A DNA stretch of 64,000 nt from Fischerella sp. PCC 9605 (GTDB lineage Bacteria > Cyanobacteriota > Cyanobacteriia > Cyanobacteriales > Nostocaceae): NCBI RefSeq assembly GCF_000517105.1, contig NZ_KI912148.1:862518-926517 (forward strand), written 5' to 3'. Positions 1-9,185 of the stretch are shown here, one piece after another; positions within the stretch are counted from its first letter, which is position 1; each line of letters opens with the position of its first letter. A program made the position numbers and the translations under genes. The notes under the pieces are model-generated. The model ran no database searches. It worked only from the letters and a program-made list of their open reading frames with translations, and was not told the origin of the DNA.

Positions 1-2
1 TT

Positions 3-230
3 CTGCCAAAGAGTCGTTCAAATATTCATGACTCGCAAGAGCAAGTGTGGCTAAAGCGGTATTATCACGCGGTAGAAAAGTTTAGAGCCGAAGGAATAGA
101 GACAGCAACAGATTTAGAGACTGGTGCTTCTTTGTACATCTCTCTGCGCCGAAAATGGAACCCATGTTTAGCTGGGCTTGCTAATTATATGGGATATAAA
201 TGGAGTGAAATAGCTCCCTATGAAAATTGA
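3..230 (+). CDS. Hypothetical protein, 5'-truncated by window edge
   Basis: The frame is open from the left edge to a TGA at 228-230, so only a C-terminal part of at most 75 residues is visible; the true start lies outside the window. The visible part is charged and aromatic-rich, with no membrane segment or motif that I recognise. A GTG at 45 could serve as an internal start, giving 61 residues, but nothing favours it over continuation from upstream. Function unknown. Confidence 0.4.
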   Translation: MPKSRSNIHDSQEQVWLKRYYHAVEKFRAEGIETATDLETGASLYISLRRKWNPCLAGLANYMGYKWSEIAPYEN

Positions 231-360
231 GCATCTTTTTGCTCCTTGTATGCTAATTCTTATAAAATTGGCATACACGATTTTTGTAAGTATTTGGCTT
301 TCTGCTTGGTGCATTTGAGTAGCTACACATTGATTTAGTTTTAGTACCTAAGTAATAAAA

Positions 361-591
361 ATGTTTATGAGTAGCCTAGTTTTATTAGTAATTGGTTTAG
401 GAATTTTTGTATTGGCTTGGAATACTAAAGACGAAATTAATCGAATTGCGGCTATGGTAGCAGGGACAATTTCTCTGGTTTGGGGATTTGCTCTAGCTCC
501 CTTGCAATTTCAATTGCTAGTTGAGTTTGTCTTGGTTTTAGCAGCTTTCTTTGTTTGTATGCGTTGTTTAGGTTGTGGTTTAAAACGATAA
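361..591 (+). CDS. Small three-helix membrane protein, hypothetical
   Basis: A 76-residue protein starting with ATG. It is almost entirely hydrophobic, with likely membrane segments at about residues 4-20, 31-47 and 52-68, a short charged loop (KDEINR) after the first helix, and a Cys pair with basic C-terminus (CLGCGLKR). It stands alone, about 130 bases after the previous stop. No family is recognised; small proteins of this kind are common and uncharacterised in cyanobacteria. Confidence 0.5.
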   Translation: MFMSSLVLLVIGLGIFVLAWNTKDEINRIAAMVAGTISLVWGFALAPLQFQLLVEFVLVLAAFFVCMRCLGCGLKR

Positions 592-1069
592 ATTAGTCAC
601 AACAACAATTGGGAATTTTGGTACAAACAACAAAACATTAGATTACAAGCAAAATTTTTATCCAGGATTTTTAATGAATATATAGGACTAGTATTTGATT
701 TTTGAAAAGATACGTAGGGGAGGCAAAAAGGGGTGTGGATTTTCCTCCCCCTTTATTGCCGTTGCGTTACGCCAAAGGCTAACGCACCATTCTATGTTTT
801 TGGTGCCGTACTCTCCCCGATCGCACACCCTACGTGTACTTAGATTTTTTCAATCATCAAACTGGATTCCTATATTAGTAAGTAAGTCAAGATAATTAAA
901 CTGAAACTATTTTGTATTTTATTTGAGCGATCGCATCACTCATCCTTGGTCAACTCACATCTTCCATCAGTTGCAAAAAGCGTACAAAAGAAAAATCTTG
1001 TGGTATAGACTTCTAGCCCGTCCTCATCGGCGGGCTGTCCGGACTGCACCACAAAACAATATTATTGCA
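592..1069. other. Non-coding region with small palindromic repeats
   Basis: No convincing gene. An imperfect palindrome at about 764-786 (gcgtta-cgcc-aaa-ggc-taacgc) is of the interspersed type common in filamentous cyanobacteria. A hairpin with arms agcccg (1015-1020) and cgggct (1031-1036) lies about 35 bases beyond the stop of the minus-strand MFS gene and could be its terminator, though no clear T-run follows. The 66-codon open frame at 695-895 has no coding character. Confidence 0.5.
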
Positions 1070-2275
1070 TCATTTTAGTCGTGTCACACTATTAGTCAGC
1101 ACAGCATTCAAAACAAAAAATGAGGCAAAGGAAAAAACGGCGCTAGCATAAAAGACCGCTTGTGTTCCCCAAATTGCATCGACGATGCTTCCTAAAAGGG
1201 GGCCAAGTGTCTGTCCCCATGACTGAATCGTTGAGTTTATCCCCATAAAACCAGCTCTAGATTCTTGTGAGGAAAGCATTGCTAACAGTGCTTGGGTAGA
1301 TGGGAATGCTATACCTTGAGCTGCTCCCAGGAAAAAAATCGGAATCAACAGCAGCCAAACATTATTAACTGTAGGAACAATCAATAATCCCAAACCAGAA
1401 AGAATGAAAGAAATTTTAATGAGTTGAATTTGTGAGAAATGCCGCGTCAATAATCCTAATTGGGAAGCAACTAAGGCAAGGGATAATGATAGACTAGTTA
1501 AGATAATGCCAATGACTGGTTCAGAAGCACCGAGTTTAGTTCCTGCAAAGATTGGGATGTAAGTTAAGCAGGCTCCTACTTGCAGCATGAACAGAGACAT
1601 TATTGCAAATAGCAGTCCAAATACCTGACGATTGTTAATGCTCCTCCAAGTATTTTTTAGATAGGGTTTAAGTTGGAAATTTTGTACACTATGTTCCTGC
1701 TTTGGCAGCTTCATTGTTGTTAACACCATTACTGCAACTGGAATAGCAAATAACGATGTCAGAAATGGATATCGCCAACTAAAAGAAGCTAATAACCCAC
1801 CAATGAGAGGAAAAATTGCCGAACTAATCCCATTCAAGCTGGCAACAAATGCCATTACAGAGGTTAACTTTTTCCCTGTATAAAGATCGCTGATGATAGT
1901 TAGTTGCAGAGATTCTAGGCTAGCAGTACCAATACCCTGCAAAATTCGCCATTCTACAAGGCTACGAAAGTTAGGAGCAAAACCGCTTAAAGCTCCGCCA
2001 AGGGCAAAAACTAGCAGTGAAGGAACAAGGACTTGTTTTCTACCAAAAGTATCAGCTAAAACTCCAAATATTGGAGTCACAATTGTACCTGGAAATTGAA
2101 AGAGTGTCGATACTAGTGAAACTCGATCGCTTGAGACATTGAAAAAATTTGCGATAGTTGGCAGTGCGGGATTATAAATTGTTCCCCCTAAAATTGCCAT
2201 TAGTGTCAACAAACTAATGATGTAAAAATTCTTATCTTGGTGGATTTTGCTCACTCTTTTACCGGTGGATTTCAT
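1070..2275 (-). CDS. MFS multidrug-type transporter
   Basis: A 401-residue major facilitator with about twelve membrane helices. The loop between helices 2 and 3 carries the signature GVLADTFGRKQVL, and the RILQGIG stretch of helix 4 fits drug:H+ antiporters. The start is the ATG at 2275. It lies just beyond the hairpin that ends the indolocarbazole-type cluster, in the same orientation but separated by about 400 bases, so it is probably its own transcription unit. It could export the cluster's product; that is inference from position only. Substrate unknown. Confidence 0.85.
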   Translation of the reverse strand: MKSTGKRVSKIHQDKNFYIISLLTLMAILGGTIYNPALPTIANFFNVSSDRVSLVSTLFQFPGTIVTPIFGVLADTFGRKQVLVPSLLVFALGGALSGFAPNFRSLVEWRILQGIGTASLESLQLTIISDLYTGKKLTSVMAFVASLNGISSAIFPLIGGLLASFSWRYPFLTSLFAIPVAVMVLTTMKLPKQEHSVQNFQLKPYLKNTWRSINNRQVFGLLFAIMSLFMLQVGACLTYIPIFAGTKLGASEPVIGIILTSLSLSLALVASQLGLLTRHFSQIQLIKISFILSGLGLLIVPTVNNVWLLLIPIFFLGAAQGIAFPSTQALLAMLSSQESRAGFMGINSTIQSWGQTLGPLLGSIVDAIWGTQAVFYASAVFSFASFFVLNAVLTNSVTRLK

Positions 2276-2680
2276 GGCAGAGTTATACCATTTTAGATTT
2301 TAGATTATGAAACATTTAGTGGTAATCGCTTTTGGCTATCTGTCCCAATCATTTTTCAAATTGGTATTACTCAATCTGCTTTTTTATTATATAGTTTTGT
2401 TAAAAATAATTCATCAATTGTTACTTATTTTTTGAGTTCTTAAATTGAGATGCGTTAGAAGATAAAACATATATTATTTTATACTTTCAATTCACATATT
2501 AAACAGTATTTTTTGTTAACTTACTTATTGCAATGGGACATTTTTATGTATCCAAAGATTGAATTATACTAACTGAACTGTATTGATTTATAGCCAAAAT
2601 AGGTTGCAAAAAAGAGAAGGCTGAAAAAGTTTTTCGTCTGATTTTCAGCCTTATACAAATTAATTTTCAGTAAATTTTAA
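2276..2680. other. Intergenic region between cluster end and MFS gene
   Basis: AT-rich and without a gene. It holds the cluster terminator (see 2605-2652) and must hold the promoter for the downstream MFS gene near 2280-2400, where I cannot point to definite -35/-10 boxes. Confidence 0.5.
2605..2652 (-). terminator. Rho-independent terminator of the indolocarbazole-type cluster
   Basis: Read on the minus strand, about 28 bases after the P450 stop, an 11-base arm aaggctgaaaa (2642-2652) pairs with ttttcagcctt (2617-2627) and is followed by ctctttttt. The T-run on the minus strand fits termination of the long minus-strand unit. A shorter T-run on the other side makes two-way action possible. 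Confidence 0.8.
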
Positions 2681-3937
2681 TCAAGTGATATCCCATTCCA
2701 CATAGAGGTCTTTAAAACTACGGTTCATCAATGCTGGGATATGAGTGAGCTGTTGATTTGAGCGAAGTCTGAGATTCGGCAACCTCGAAGACAATACTTC
2801 CAGAGCAATCCGTCCTTCTCGACGGGCTAGGTTTGAACCAATACAATGATGAACCCCATGACCAAATGCGAGATGGTTAGCAGTTGTCTGTTGGAAACGT
2901 TCAATCTCAAAGCTATCTGCATTACCGTATTGGTTTTCATCTCGGTTAGCAGAGCCATACATTAAAAAGAGCTGAGTGCCTTGGGGTAGTGTAACTCCTG
3001 CTATGGAAACCTCTTCGGTAGTAGTGCGAATCATTGCTGGAACAGGAGCATCATATCTCAGTGCCTCTTCTACAGCAGCAGGAATGAGTGACTGGTTTTC
3101 ACAAATAGCTTGCCACAACTCTGGGCGCTCCAGCAGAAGTTTTATAGTACTGGCAATCAGATGGCTAGTTGTCTTATGTCCAGCTAGTATCAACCCACAT
3201 AAAACGATGACCTGCTCGTTCATACTCAGGTCAGAGTCCTGGATATTGCTGATTAAGTCGTTTTGAGGAGTCTGGCGTCGTTCTTCGATTAATCCTGCAA
3301 CGGTGTGCTGCATTGCCACAAAGCTGCGGGCACATTCTAGCTGAGCTTCTGGTGTTAGCTGGGACGATAACAACGCTGTCATATCAAGGCACCACTTCTT
3401 GATATTGGGCATTATCTCCAAGGGGACACCATACATGGTGAGGATAACCTCAAGCGGCAGCGGATAAGTAAATTGTGAGACGATATCAGCCTGACCATCT
3501 TTGATAAAACTGTCTACCAATCTGTTGGCAATAGCGCGAATCGAATCTTCCAATGCTTGCAGCCGTTCTGGTGCGAACACTTTCACGAAAGGAGCACGCA
3601 AGCGTTTGTGCAGATCGCCATCGCTATTAACCAAGTCAGCAACAAAGGGAAAGCCTTGTCTGAGCACTCCAATCACTTCCGGAGTGAAGGTAACAATTGG
3701 CTTGAGGTTATCTGCTGAAGAAAATCGTGCCGGATCTTTCAGGACATTTAGGATGTCTTCATAACGTGTGAGCACATAGCCATTTAATATAGGACTGTAA
3801 AATATTGGTTCTTCATCTCTAGCACGCTTGAAGAATGAATAGGGGTCATCAAGTTGTGGCTGAACAAAGGGTTGGAACTCCTGTCCGAGGTGGGGACAAG
3901 TTTTTTTCTCAGTTGGGATCGAATCTTTTCCAATCAT
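2681..3937 (-). CDS. Cytochrome P450, second P450 of the cluster (tailoring, unknown substrate)
   Basis: A soluble bacterial class I P450 of 418 residues. I place the start at the ATG at 3937 because AAGGAAT precedes it by about 10 bases; the longer frame would need a TTG at 3979. The I-helix has AGHKTT, the K-helix EALR, and the haem-binding loop reads FGHGVHHCIGSNLAR with the ligand Cys at about 365. It is clearly different from the StaP-like P450 three kilobases upstream. As the last gene of the minus-strand unit it probably oxidises the indolocarbazole scaffold, or helps remove or modify the pyrrole ring. Comparison with StaN cannot be settled by eye. No ferredoxin or reductase gene is nearby. 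Confidence 0.85.
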   Translation of the reverse strand: MIGKDSIPTEKKTCPHLGQEFQPFVQPQLDDPYSFFKRARDEEPIFYSPILNGYVLTRYEDILNVLKDPARFSSADNLKPIVTFTPEVIGVLRQGFPFVADLVNSDGDLHKRLRAPFVKVFAPERLQALEDSIRAIANRLVDSFIKDGQADIVSQFTYPLPLEVILTMYGVPLEIMPNIKKWCLDMTALLSSQLTPEAQLECARSFVAMQHTVAGLIEERRQTPQNDLISNIQDSDLSMNEQVIVLCGLILAGHKTTSHLIASTIKLLLERPELWQAICENQSLIPAAVEEALRYDAPVPAMIRTTTEEVSIAGVTLPQGTQLFLMYGSANRDENQYGNADSFEIERFQQTTANHLAFGHGVHHCIGSNLARREGRIALEVLSSRLPNLRLRSNQQLTHIPALMNRSFKDLYVEWDIT

Positions 3938-4056
3938 TGTTTCTATTCCTTTCAACTTAATAGGTGTAATTGAAATCAAACTTATGCACCCTCGGAGGAG
4001 TAGCCATTTGCGGTTCAGGTTTTACATGAGTACATTTCCTTACTCCTTTCTTTTCC

Positions 4057-5367
4057 TCAGTCCACCAACACTCCGCCCTTGGTTTCAATTACCCAAGGCA
4101 AAAAAGCTAACCCCAACAGGGGAATAAAACCAACCCAAAACAGCGCTTGCACAGCAGTGTTGTATGCATTCGCTCCCCCAGATGCGATCGCACCCACTAA
4201 AAATGGACCTGCTGCGGCTATCACACGCCCCGCGTTGTAGCAAAAACCTGAACCAGTGGCGCGCAGTCTCGTAGGAAAAAGCTCTGGTAGGTAGTATGTA
4301 AAACTACCGAAAACACCGATCGCGCTTAAACCGATTGTGAAATACAGATACAAGCGAATTTGCGGAGGTAATGGTAGCCCAAAAGTAACCATAATTGATA
4401 CTGCTGAGAGAATGAAATAAAGGGCAAACATCTTTTTGCGCCCCAAGTATTTCGCAGCAGGAACCGTCAGCAATGTGCCTACCAGACCTCCCCAGTTAAA
4501 ACTATTTGTGGCTAGGACTTTCCATTCTTCGACTAGTGCTAATGTAGCTTTCGCATCTAAGTTTTGGGCATTGGCAGCTGTGTTAGCTAAACCTGTAGCT
4601 ACTATTGGGATAAAAGCATTACTACTCCAATTTGTCAATAAAGCAATCAACGCCATTAACAAGCCGCTGATAGTCAAAGGTAGATTTTGGCGGTTGAAGA
4701 GTTCGCCGAGTCCAGATGAGCGGTGTTTACTTTTTGCCTTCTCCCAACGTTCTGGTTCTTTGAGAAACACTCGCACCAATAAGGTAACAGCTGCGGGGAC
4801 AAGACCGCAGAGTAACACGTAGCGCCAAGAGGTTTCCGGGTTGTCGGGAAATAATACCCCGGCGATTTGGTAGTTAACATAGGTCGCCAAAAACAAACCC
4901 GCTGGGGAAGCAGTGTATAATATTGCTCCTGCTTCTATACGTGATTTTTCTGGGACTACTTCCGCCACCATTGAAGCCCCAGCCGCCCACTCGCCACCAA
5001 TCCCGAGACTAGCAACTATCCGACACAGCATCAAAAACCAGATATTGGGAGCAAACGCACAGCAAGCATTTCCAAAAGCATAGAGAAGAATGGCGATCGC
5101 CATCGTCTTACTACGCCCAATCCGATCGGCGACTTGCCCAAAAAACACCCCACCAACTGCCCAACCAATCAGAAGAATGGAAGTCAAAAGACCAGTCCAA
5201 TAAAGAGTTGCCGCCTTAGCCTCTGGTGAACCAATGGTCAAACCCAAAAGTGTCGGAACACAATTTGGGGCAACGTAGTTAAATAGCAAGGCTTCAAACA
5301 TGGCAAAGCCCCACCCTAGCCACGCTATTAACAATACAGTCCATTGGTAACGACTCAGACGCAACAT
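4057..5367 (-). CDS. MFS transporter, metabolite:H+ symporter type
   Basis: A 436-residue major facilitator with twelve predicted helices. It shows the sugar/aromatic-acid transporter pattern: GQVADRIGRSKTM after helix 2, RIVASLGIGGEWAAG in helix 4, and a second GRKK loop in the middle. It sits between the two P450 genes, 32 bases after the StaP-like gene and about 120 bases before the second P450, all on one strand. That placement inside the unit makes it the best candidate for moving the pathway's product or an intermediate. The family contains both importers and exporters, so direction is not shown by sequence. Confidence 0.85.
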   Translation of the reverse strand: MLRLSRYQWTVLLIAWLGWGFAMFEALLFNYVAPNCVPTLLGLTIGSPEAKAATLYWTGLLTSILLIGWAVGGVFFGQVADRIGRSKTMAIAILLYAFGNACCAFAPNIWFLMLCRIVASLGIGGEWAAGASMVAEVVPEKSRIEAGAILYTASPAGLFLATYVNYQIAGVLFPDNPETSWRYVLLCGLVPAAVTLLVRVFLKEPERWEKAKSKHRSSGLGELFNRQNLPLTISGLLMALIALLTNWSSNAFIPIVATGLANTAANAQNLDAKATLALVEEWKVLATNSFNWGGLVGTLLTVPAAKYLGRKKMFALYFILSAVSIMVTFGLPLPPQIRLYLYFTIGLSAIGVFGSFTYYLPELFPTRLRATGSGFCYNAGRVIAAAGPFLVGAIASGGANAYNTAVQALFWVGFIPLLGLAFLPWVIETKGGVLVD

Positions 5368-5399
5368 TTTTTACCGATCCGCACAAAAATTACCGAAAG

Positions 5400-6659
5400 T
5401 TACGATGCTTTTGCCATAGGCTCTTTAAAGGCAACTCGCAGATGCTTGGGCCCGTGGAACACAATGTTGTCTGCCCACTCCACCTTCTCGTCTAGCAAGC
5501 GCAGTTCGGGCAAACGATTGAGCAGGACATTCAACGCAATCTGAGCCTCAGCACGTGCCAAGGCAGCACCAAGGCAGAAGTGGATACCGCTACCAAAGCC
5601 GCAGTGCTTACAATCCTGGCGCTGGATATCGAGGACATCAGGATTCACAAAACGTGCGGGATCTCGGTTGGCAGAACCGAGTATCAGCCCCACGCTGTCT
5701 CCACGGCGGATGAGCTTGTCGCCAATCTCCACATCTGCGAAAGCCCAGCGTGACACCATTTGCACGGGACTGTCGTAACGTATTAGCTCCTCTACCGCTC
5801 CAGCAATCAGTTCGGGGTGAGAACGCAATAGTTTGAGCGCATCGGGATTGCGGAGCAACGCCAGCGTCCCTTTGGCAATCAGGTTAATCGTAGTTTCGTG
5901 ACCCGCCGTTAGGAGATGGATGCATGTGGCGAGGATCTCTTCGTCGTTGAGTTTATTGCCCTCGTCTTGGGCCTTAGCTAAAGCCGTAATCAGATCTTGA
6001 CGTGGTTCTTTGTGCCGCTGGGCGATCGCTTTCTTGAAGTATTCAATAAATCCCCAAGTTGCCTGCTCAGCTTGAGCGTAAACCTCTGGTGAAGGAGTCA
6101 GGCGTGAGGCGCTGGCATGTTGTAAAGCTAACGCCCATTCACGGAACATTGGGCGATCCTGCGGATCTACACCCAGCAGAGTAGCAATCACCATCACTGG
6201 TAAAGGAAAAGCAAAATCCTCAACCAAGTCCATTTCGCCGCGGACTTGAACCCGATCCAGCAGACTATCCGCGATCCCAAAAATAGCTGGACGGATGTTT
6301 TCAACCATCCTGGGAGAGAAAACTTTGTTAACTAGCGATCGCAACCGGGTGTGATCGGGTGGATCTCTAAAAACCATCCAGTTGCTAACCATCGACCGAA
6401 ATCCCTTATAGGCAGCTGGCACTGGTGCGCCTTCGCCGTCCTCTCGAACTCGCGAAGCCTCGCGACCAAATTTAGGACTCTCAAGCACATGCACCACATC
6501 TTCATAACGAAACAGATACCAACTACCAGACAACCGCGGGTTTGCGGAGAGTCCCCAATGGACAGGATCTAACTCCCGATAGCGTCGGTAGAATTTGTAG
6601 GGGTCTTCAATAACTTCAGGTATAAACGGGTTTAATCTTTCAATTGTAGAAATCGTCAT
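5400..6659 (-). CDS. StaP/RebP-like cytochrome P450 (indolocarbazole ring closure)
   Basis: 419 residues. It resembles, as I recall it, the CYP245 enzyme StaP, which converts chromopyrrolic acid to the indolocarbazole core by aryl-aryl coupling and decarboxylation. Shared stretches include DPYKFYRRYRE near the start, WMVFRDPPDHTRLRSLV, LQHASASR, the I-helix TCIHLLTAGHETT, SANRDPARF, and VFHGP at the C-terminus. The haem loop is FGSGIHFCLGAALAR with the Cys at about 362. The ATG at 6659 fits the length of StaP (about 417). The neighbouring RebC-like flavoenzyme and RebD-like synthase are the expected partners. Strong family call; the exact product is inference. Confidence 0.9.
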   Translation of the reverse strand: MTISTIERLNPFIPEVIEDPYKFYRRYRELDPVHWGLSANPRLSGSWYLFRYEDVVHVLESPKFGREASRVREDGEGAPVPAAYKGFRSMVSNWMVFRDPPDHTRLRSLVNKVFSPRMVENIRPAIFGIADSLLDRVQVRGEMDLVEDFAFPLPVMVIATLLGVDPQDRPMFREWALALQHASASRLTPSPEVYAQAEQATWGFIEYFKKAIAQRHKEPRQDLITALAKAQDEGNKLNDEEILATCIHLLTAGHETTINLIAKGTLALLRNPDALKLLRSHPELIAGAVEELIRYDSPVQMVSRWAFADVEIGDKLIRRGDSVGLILGSANRDPARFVNPDVLDIQRQDCKHCGFGSGIHFCLGAALARAEAQIALNVLLNRLPELRLLDEKVEWADNIVFHGPKHLRVAFKEPMAKAS

Positions 6660-6797
6660 TATTATTAACTTCCAACTAGGCTTTAGTTTTTTCTTGGTGT
6701 CTTGGTGTCTTGGTGGTGAAAAAAAAATGATTGAAACACCAAGACACTAAGACACAAAGAGGAAAATAGTCTTTTACCCACCTTGACAGGGCTACCC
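6660..6797. repeat. Imperfect inverted repeat between GST and P450 genes
   Basis: Arms of the cttggtgtcttggtg type at 6691-6718 face a complementary stretch at 6737-6761. The right arm (25 bases) is identical to 12758-12782 in another gap of the same operon. It may fold in the mRNA, but lacks a terminator T-run on the minus strand. Confidence 0.6.
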
Positions 6798-7520
6798 TTA
6801 TCCCCTATTCCCAGTCCCTAATCCCTCATAAATTGGTAATTCCTCCAAGGACGGCAATTTTAACGGATATCGCAGTTCAGACAGCATCCGCGTCATTTGC
6901 TCACGCCCGGAGCGCTGAACCTGCATAACAGAAGGTCTTGACTCCAGACGCCGTACGTAATCTATTAGTCTGGGCAAGTGCTTGTAGTTGTAAACTATAC
7001 GTACGTAGGCGAGGGTAGGAGCAGCGGCGCAGTCTGCCAAGGAAAACTCTTCGCCCGCTAGCCAGGTACGCCCTCCAAGCCGCTCGTTTAGGAGAGTGCA
7101 GCCAGTCTCTAAAAGCCGCTTTGCTTTGACGACCTCTTTGCTACCGCGCTCCTCAACTGGGCACTGAGTATCGGCAAATAATGCCTCACGTCCGCCGTTG
7201 ATATACACATCAACAACTCGCTCCAGCAGACGAACCTCTAAAGCAAGTTCTAGTTCTTCAGGAATAAGGCGAGGTTCATTTTGAAAGTGGCGATCGAGGT
7301 ATTCAATAATAATGCCAGCCTCAAACAGTACCTGACCGTTATCAGTTACCAGCGTGGGAATTTTACCAAAGGGGTTGATTTGCATGTAGCGCGATCGCGC
7401 TTCGGGATCGAAAAGATTCACCTCGATAGGTGTAAAATCTATGCCCTTCTCGTAGAGGGCAATTAGCACTCGCTGGCAGTAGGATGAGGCAGTTGCGTAG
7501 TAGAGTTTCATGTTAGTCAT
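6798..7520 (-). CDS. Glutathione S-transferase family protein
   Basis: 240 residues with an N-terminal thioredoxin-like domain (about 1-85) and an all-helical C-terminal domain. The active-site stretch SSYCQRVLIAL, the cis-Pro segment GKIPTLV and the FEAGIIIEYL glutathione-contact motif are present. It lies within the cluster, between the RebC-like and StaP-like genes. Glutathione transferases are not part of the classical rebeccamycin or staurosporine aglycone pathway, so it may act on a reactive intermediate or protect the cell. The last residues (GLGTGNRG) are encoded by an interspersed repeat that supplied the stop codon. ATG at 7520 or 7511 could be the start; a tagtcat tandem repeat lies immediately upstream. 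Confidence 0.85.
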   Translation of the reverse strand: MTNMKLYYATASSYCQRVLIALYEKGIDFTPIEVNLFDPEARSRYMQINPFGKIPTLVTDNGQVLFEAGIIIEYLDRHFQNEPRLIPEELELALEVRLLERVVDVYINGGREALFADTQCPVEERGSKEVVKAKRLLETGCTLLNERLGGRTWLAGEEFSLADCAAAPTLAYVRIVYNYKHLPRLIDYVRRLESRPSVMQVQRSGREQMTRMLSELRYPLKLPSLEELPIYEGLGTGNRG

Positions 7521-7571
7521 TAGTCATTAGTCATTAGTCATTGGTGAAATGACTAATGACTTTAGATAAAT

Positions 7572-9185
7572 TTAGAAATACCCTCGAACACGGTCAATTA
7601 CTGCGTCTGGATCGTCGGGCAAGCGATCGCCTCTCCAGGCTACATGTCCGTCAGGTCGCACTAAGACATAAGCTCGCTCGTAGAGATTGGCAATATCAAG
7701 ATTGTCGATTTGTATGCTTGTAAAAGGCACATCTTTTTGCTGGCAGACTTTATCAAAGGTTTCAACTCCCTGTTGCCCTTGGAAACACATCAGCACAAAA
7801 CTGTGACCGAATAAATCTATCGTGGATTTACCAGACTCTAACCAAGCATGGGGCGCTCGACAGCCTGGGTAGCTATTTTGCGTCCACTCGTGGGGGTCAT
7901 TAGTGGGCAGTGGAGAGTCATCACGGATAATAGCAGGGGACTCGTAGCGGAAACCGAAATGAATTCCTGGTGCGTCGAATTCCCGTCTAACGTCGCCACG
8001 CTGCATGTTTTCAGCCATTTGCTTGCGCGCCTGCTCACCTTCGGGGGAGTCGCTCATAATTTCTGGATGTAAGTTGCGTTTCAGGGTGCGCTGGAGATTG
8101 ACGTTTGCCTCTTCCATATTTCGCACCGCAATGGGACGCCGTTCAATTTCATAGGTATCAAGCAGGTTAGGGCCAGCCCAACCCCTGAGAGTAGCAGCAA
8201 GCTTCCAGCCGAGATCGACTGCATCAGCTATGCCGGTGTTCATACCGAAACCACCAGAGGGTGAGAGTGTGTGGGCGGAGTCGCCGACAAAGAAGATGCG
8301 CCTGTGGCGAAAATGTTCGGCAACTCGGTGGGTGAGGAACCATTGAACGCTGGAAAGAATTTCTATAGGTGTATCGATACCAAGCGCCTCTTTAACAGCT
8401 TCTTCGGGATCGCGCTGTTCGCCATCTTCCCCTGGAACCGCTGTCAGGCGATACAATCCCTTACCGTCAATCGAGCGGAGCGGATACCGCAATCTCTTTG
8501 GGTTAACCATATAGAAAACCAAAGCTTTCCGCGATCCCAGAATTTCTGGTAGCTCAGGAGCCTGGAAGAGAATGTTCTGAAACACTCGTGTGGGGTGATA
8601 TGCCGGAGCATCAACGCCACATTTTTTACGGATTGGGCTTTTGGCACCATCACAAGCCACTAAGTATTTAGCTTGAATTGACTCAGTGTTTCCACTGTCA
8701 AGATATGTTACCTGGGCGCTAACCCCATCATCTGTCTGCTCGAAGCTCTCCAACCGGCAGCTGAGGCGCACTGGCCCATATGGAGATTGACCGAGGTTAC
8801 GTATGAGCAGTGGTATCAGCCAGTGGTGAGGGCAGGGATGCTCTGGTTCTGGTGTGTAGACAGGTAAAGGCCTTTCGCCAGCAGAGGGAAAATGAAGTCG
8901 GTAAATTTCGTGCCCACCGACAGTTGTTACCCAGGCAATATCTAAGGGGTGATCGTAGGGCCAGCCAGCATCGCGCAACTGCTGGGCAATACCCCAACGG
9001 CGGCAGAGTTCCATTGAGCGTGGCCCAACGGTGCCCACCTTGGGGTGACTAATTACTCCATCAGACTCCTCAACAAGGATACAATCGATACCTTGGTAGC
9101 GCAATTCTAACGCCATCGCTAGACCGACAGGGCCGCCGCCGACAATTAGGACATCTGTTTCAATAATGTTGTTATTCATACGCAT
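7572..9185 (-). CDS. RebC/StaC-like FAD-dependent monooxygenase
   Basis: 537 residues of the aromatic hydroxylase type. It has the N-terminal FAD fold TDVLIVGGGPVGLAMALEL (10-28), the DG segment near 179-180 and a GDSAHTLSPSGGFGMNTG motif in the flavin domain. It follows remembered RebC closely through HPKVGTVGPRSMEL, DHPLDIAWVTTVGGHE and REFDAPGIHFGF to VRPDGHVAWRGD at the end. RebC/StaC act with the P450 to set the oxidation state of the pyrrole carbon of the indolocarbazole. By ungapped alignment, residue 223 is Val where RebC has Phe216, as in StaC, while residues 237 and 246 are Arg as RebC Arg230 and Arg239. ATG at 9185 or 9179. Same-strand gap of 51 bases to the GST gene. Confidence 0.92.
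   Translation of the reverse strand: MRMNNNIIETDVLIVGGGPVGLAMALELRYQGIDCILVEESDGVISHPKVGTVGPRSMELCRRWGIAQQLRDAGWPYDHPLDIAWVTTVGGHEIYRLHFPSAGERPLPVYTPEPEHPCPHHWLIPLLIRNLGQSPYGPVRLSCRLESFEQTDDGVSAQVTYLDSGNTESIQAKYLVACDGAKSPIRKKCGVDAPAYHPTRVFQNILFQAPELPEILGSRKALVFYMVNPKRLRYPLRSIDGKGLYRLTAVPGEDGEQRDPEEAVKEALGIDTPIEILSSVQWFLTHRVAEHFRHRRIFFVGDSAHTLSPSGGFGMNTGIADAVDLGWKLAATLRGWAGPNLLDTYEIERRPIAVRNMEEANVNLQRTLKRNLHPEIMSDSPEGEQARKQMAENMQRGDVRREFDAPGIHFGFRYESPAIIRDDSPLPTNDPHEWTQNSYPGCRAPHAWLESGKSTIDLFGHSFVLMCFQGQQGVETFDKVCQQKDVPFTSIQIDNLDIANLYERAYVLVRPDGHVAWRGDRLPDDPDAVIDRVRGYF

Noticed and set aside
695-895. 66-codon open frame, plus strand
   Set aside because: It runs through palindromic repeats, has no ribosome site and no coding character.
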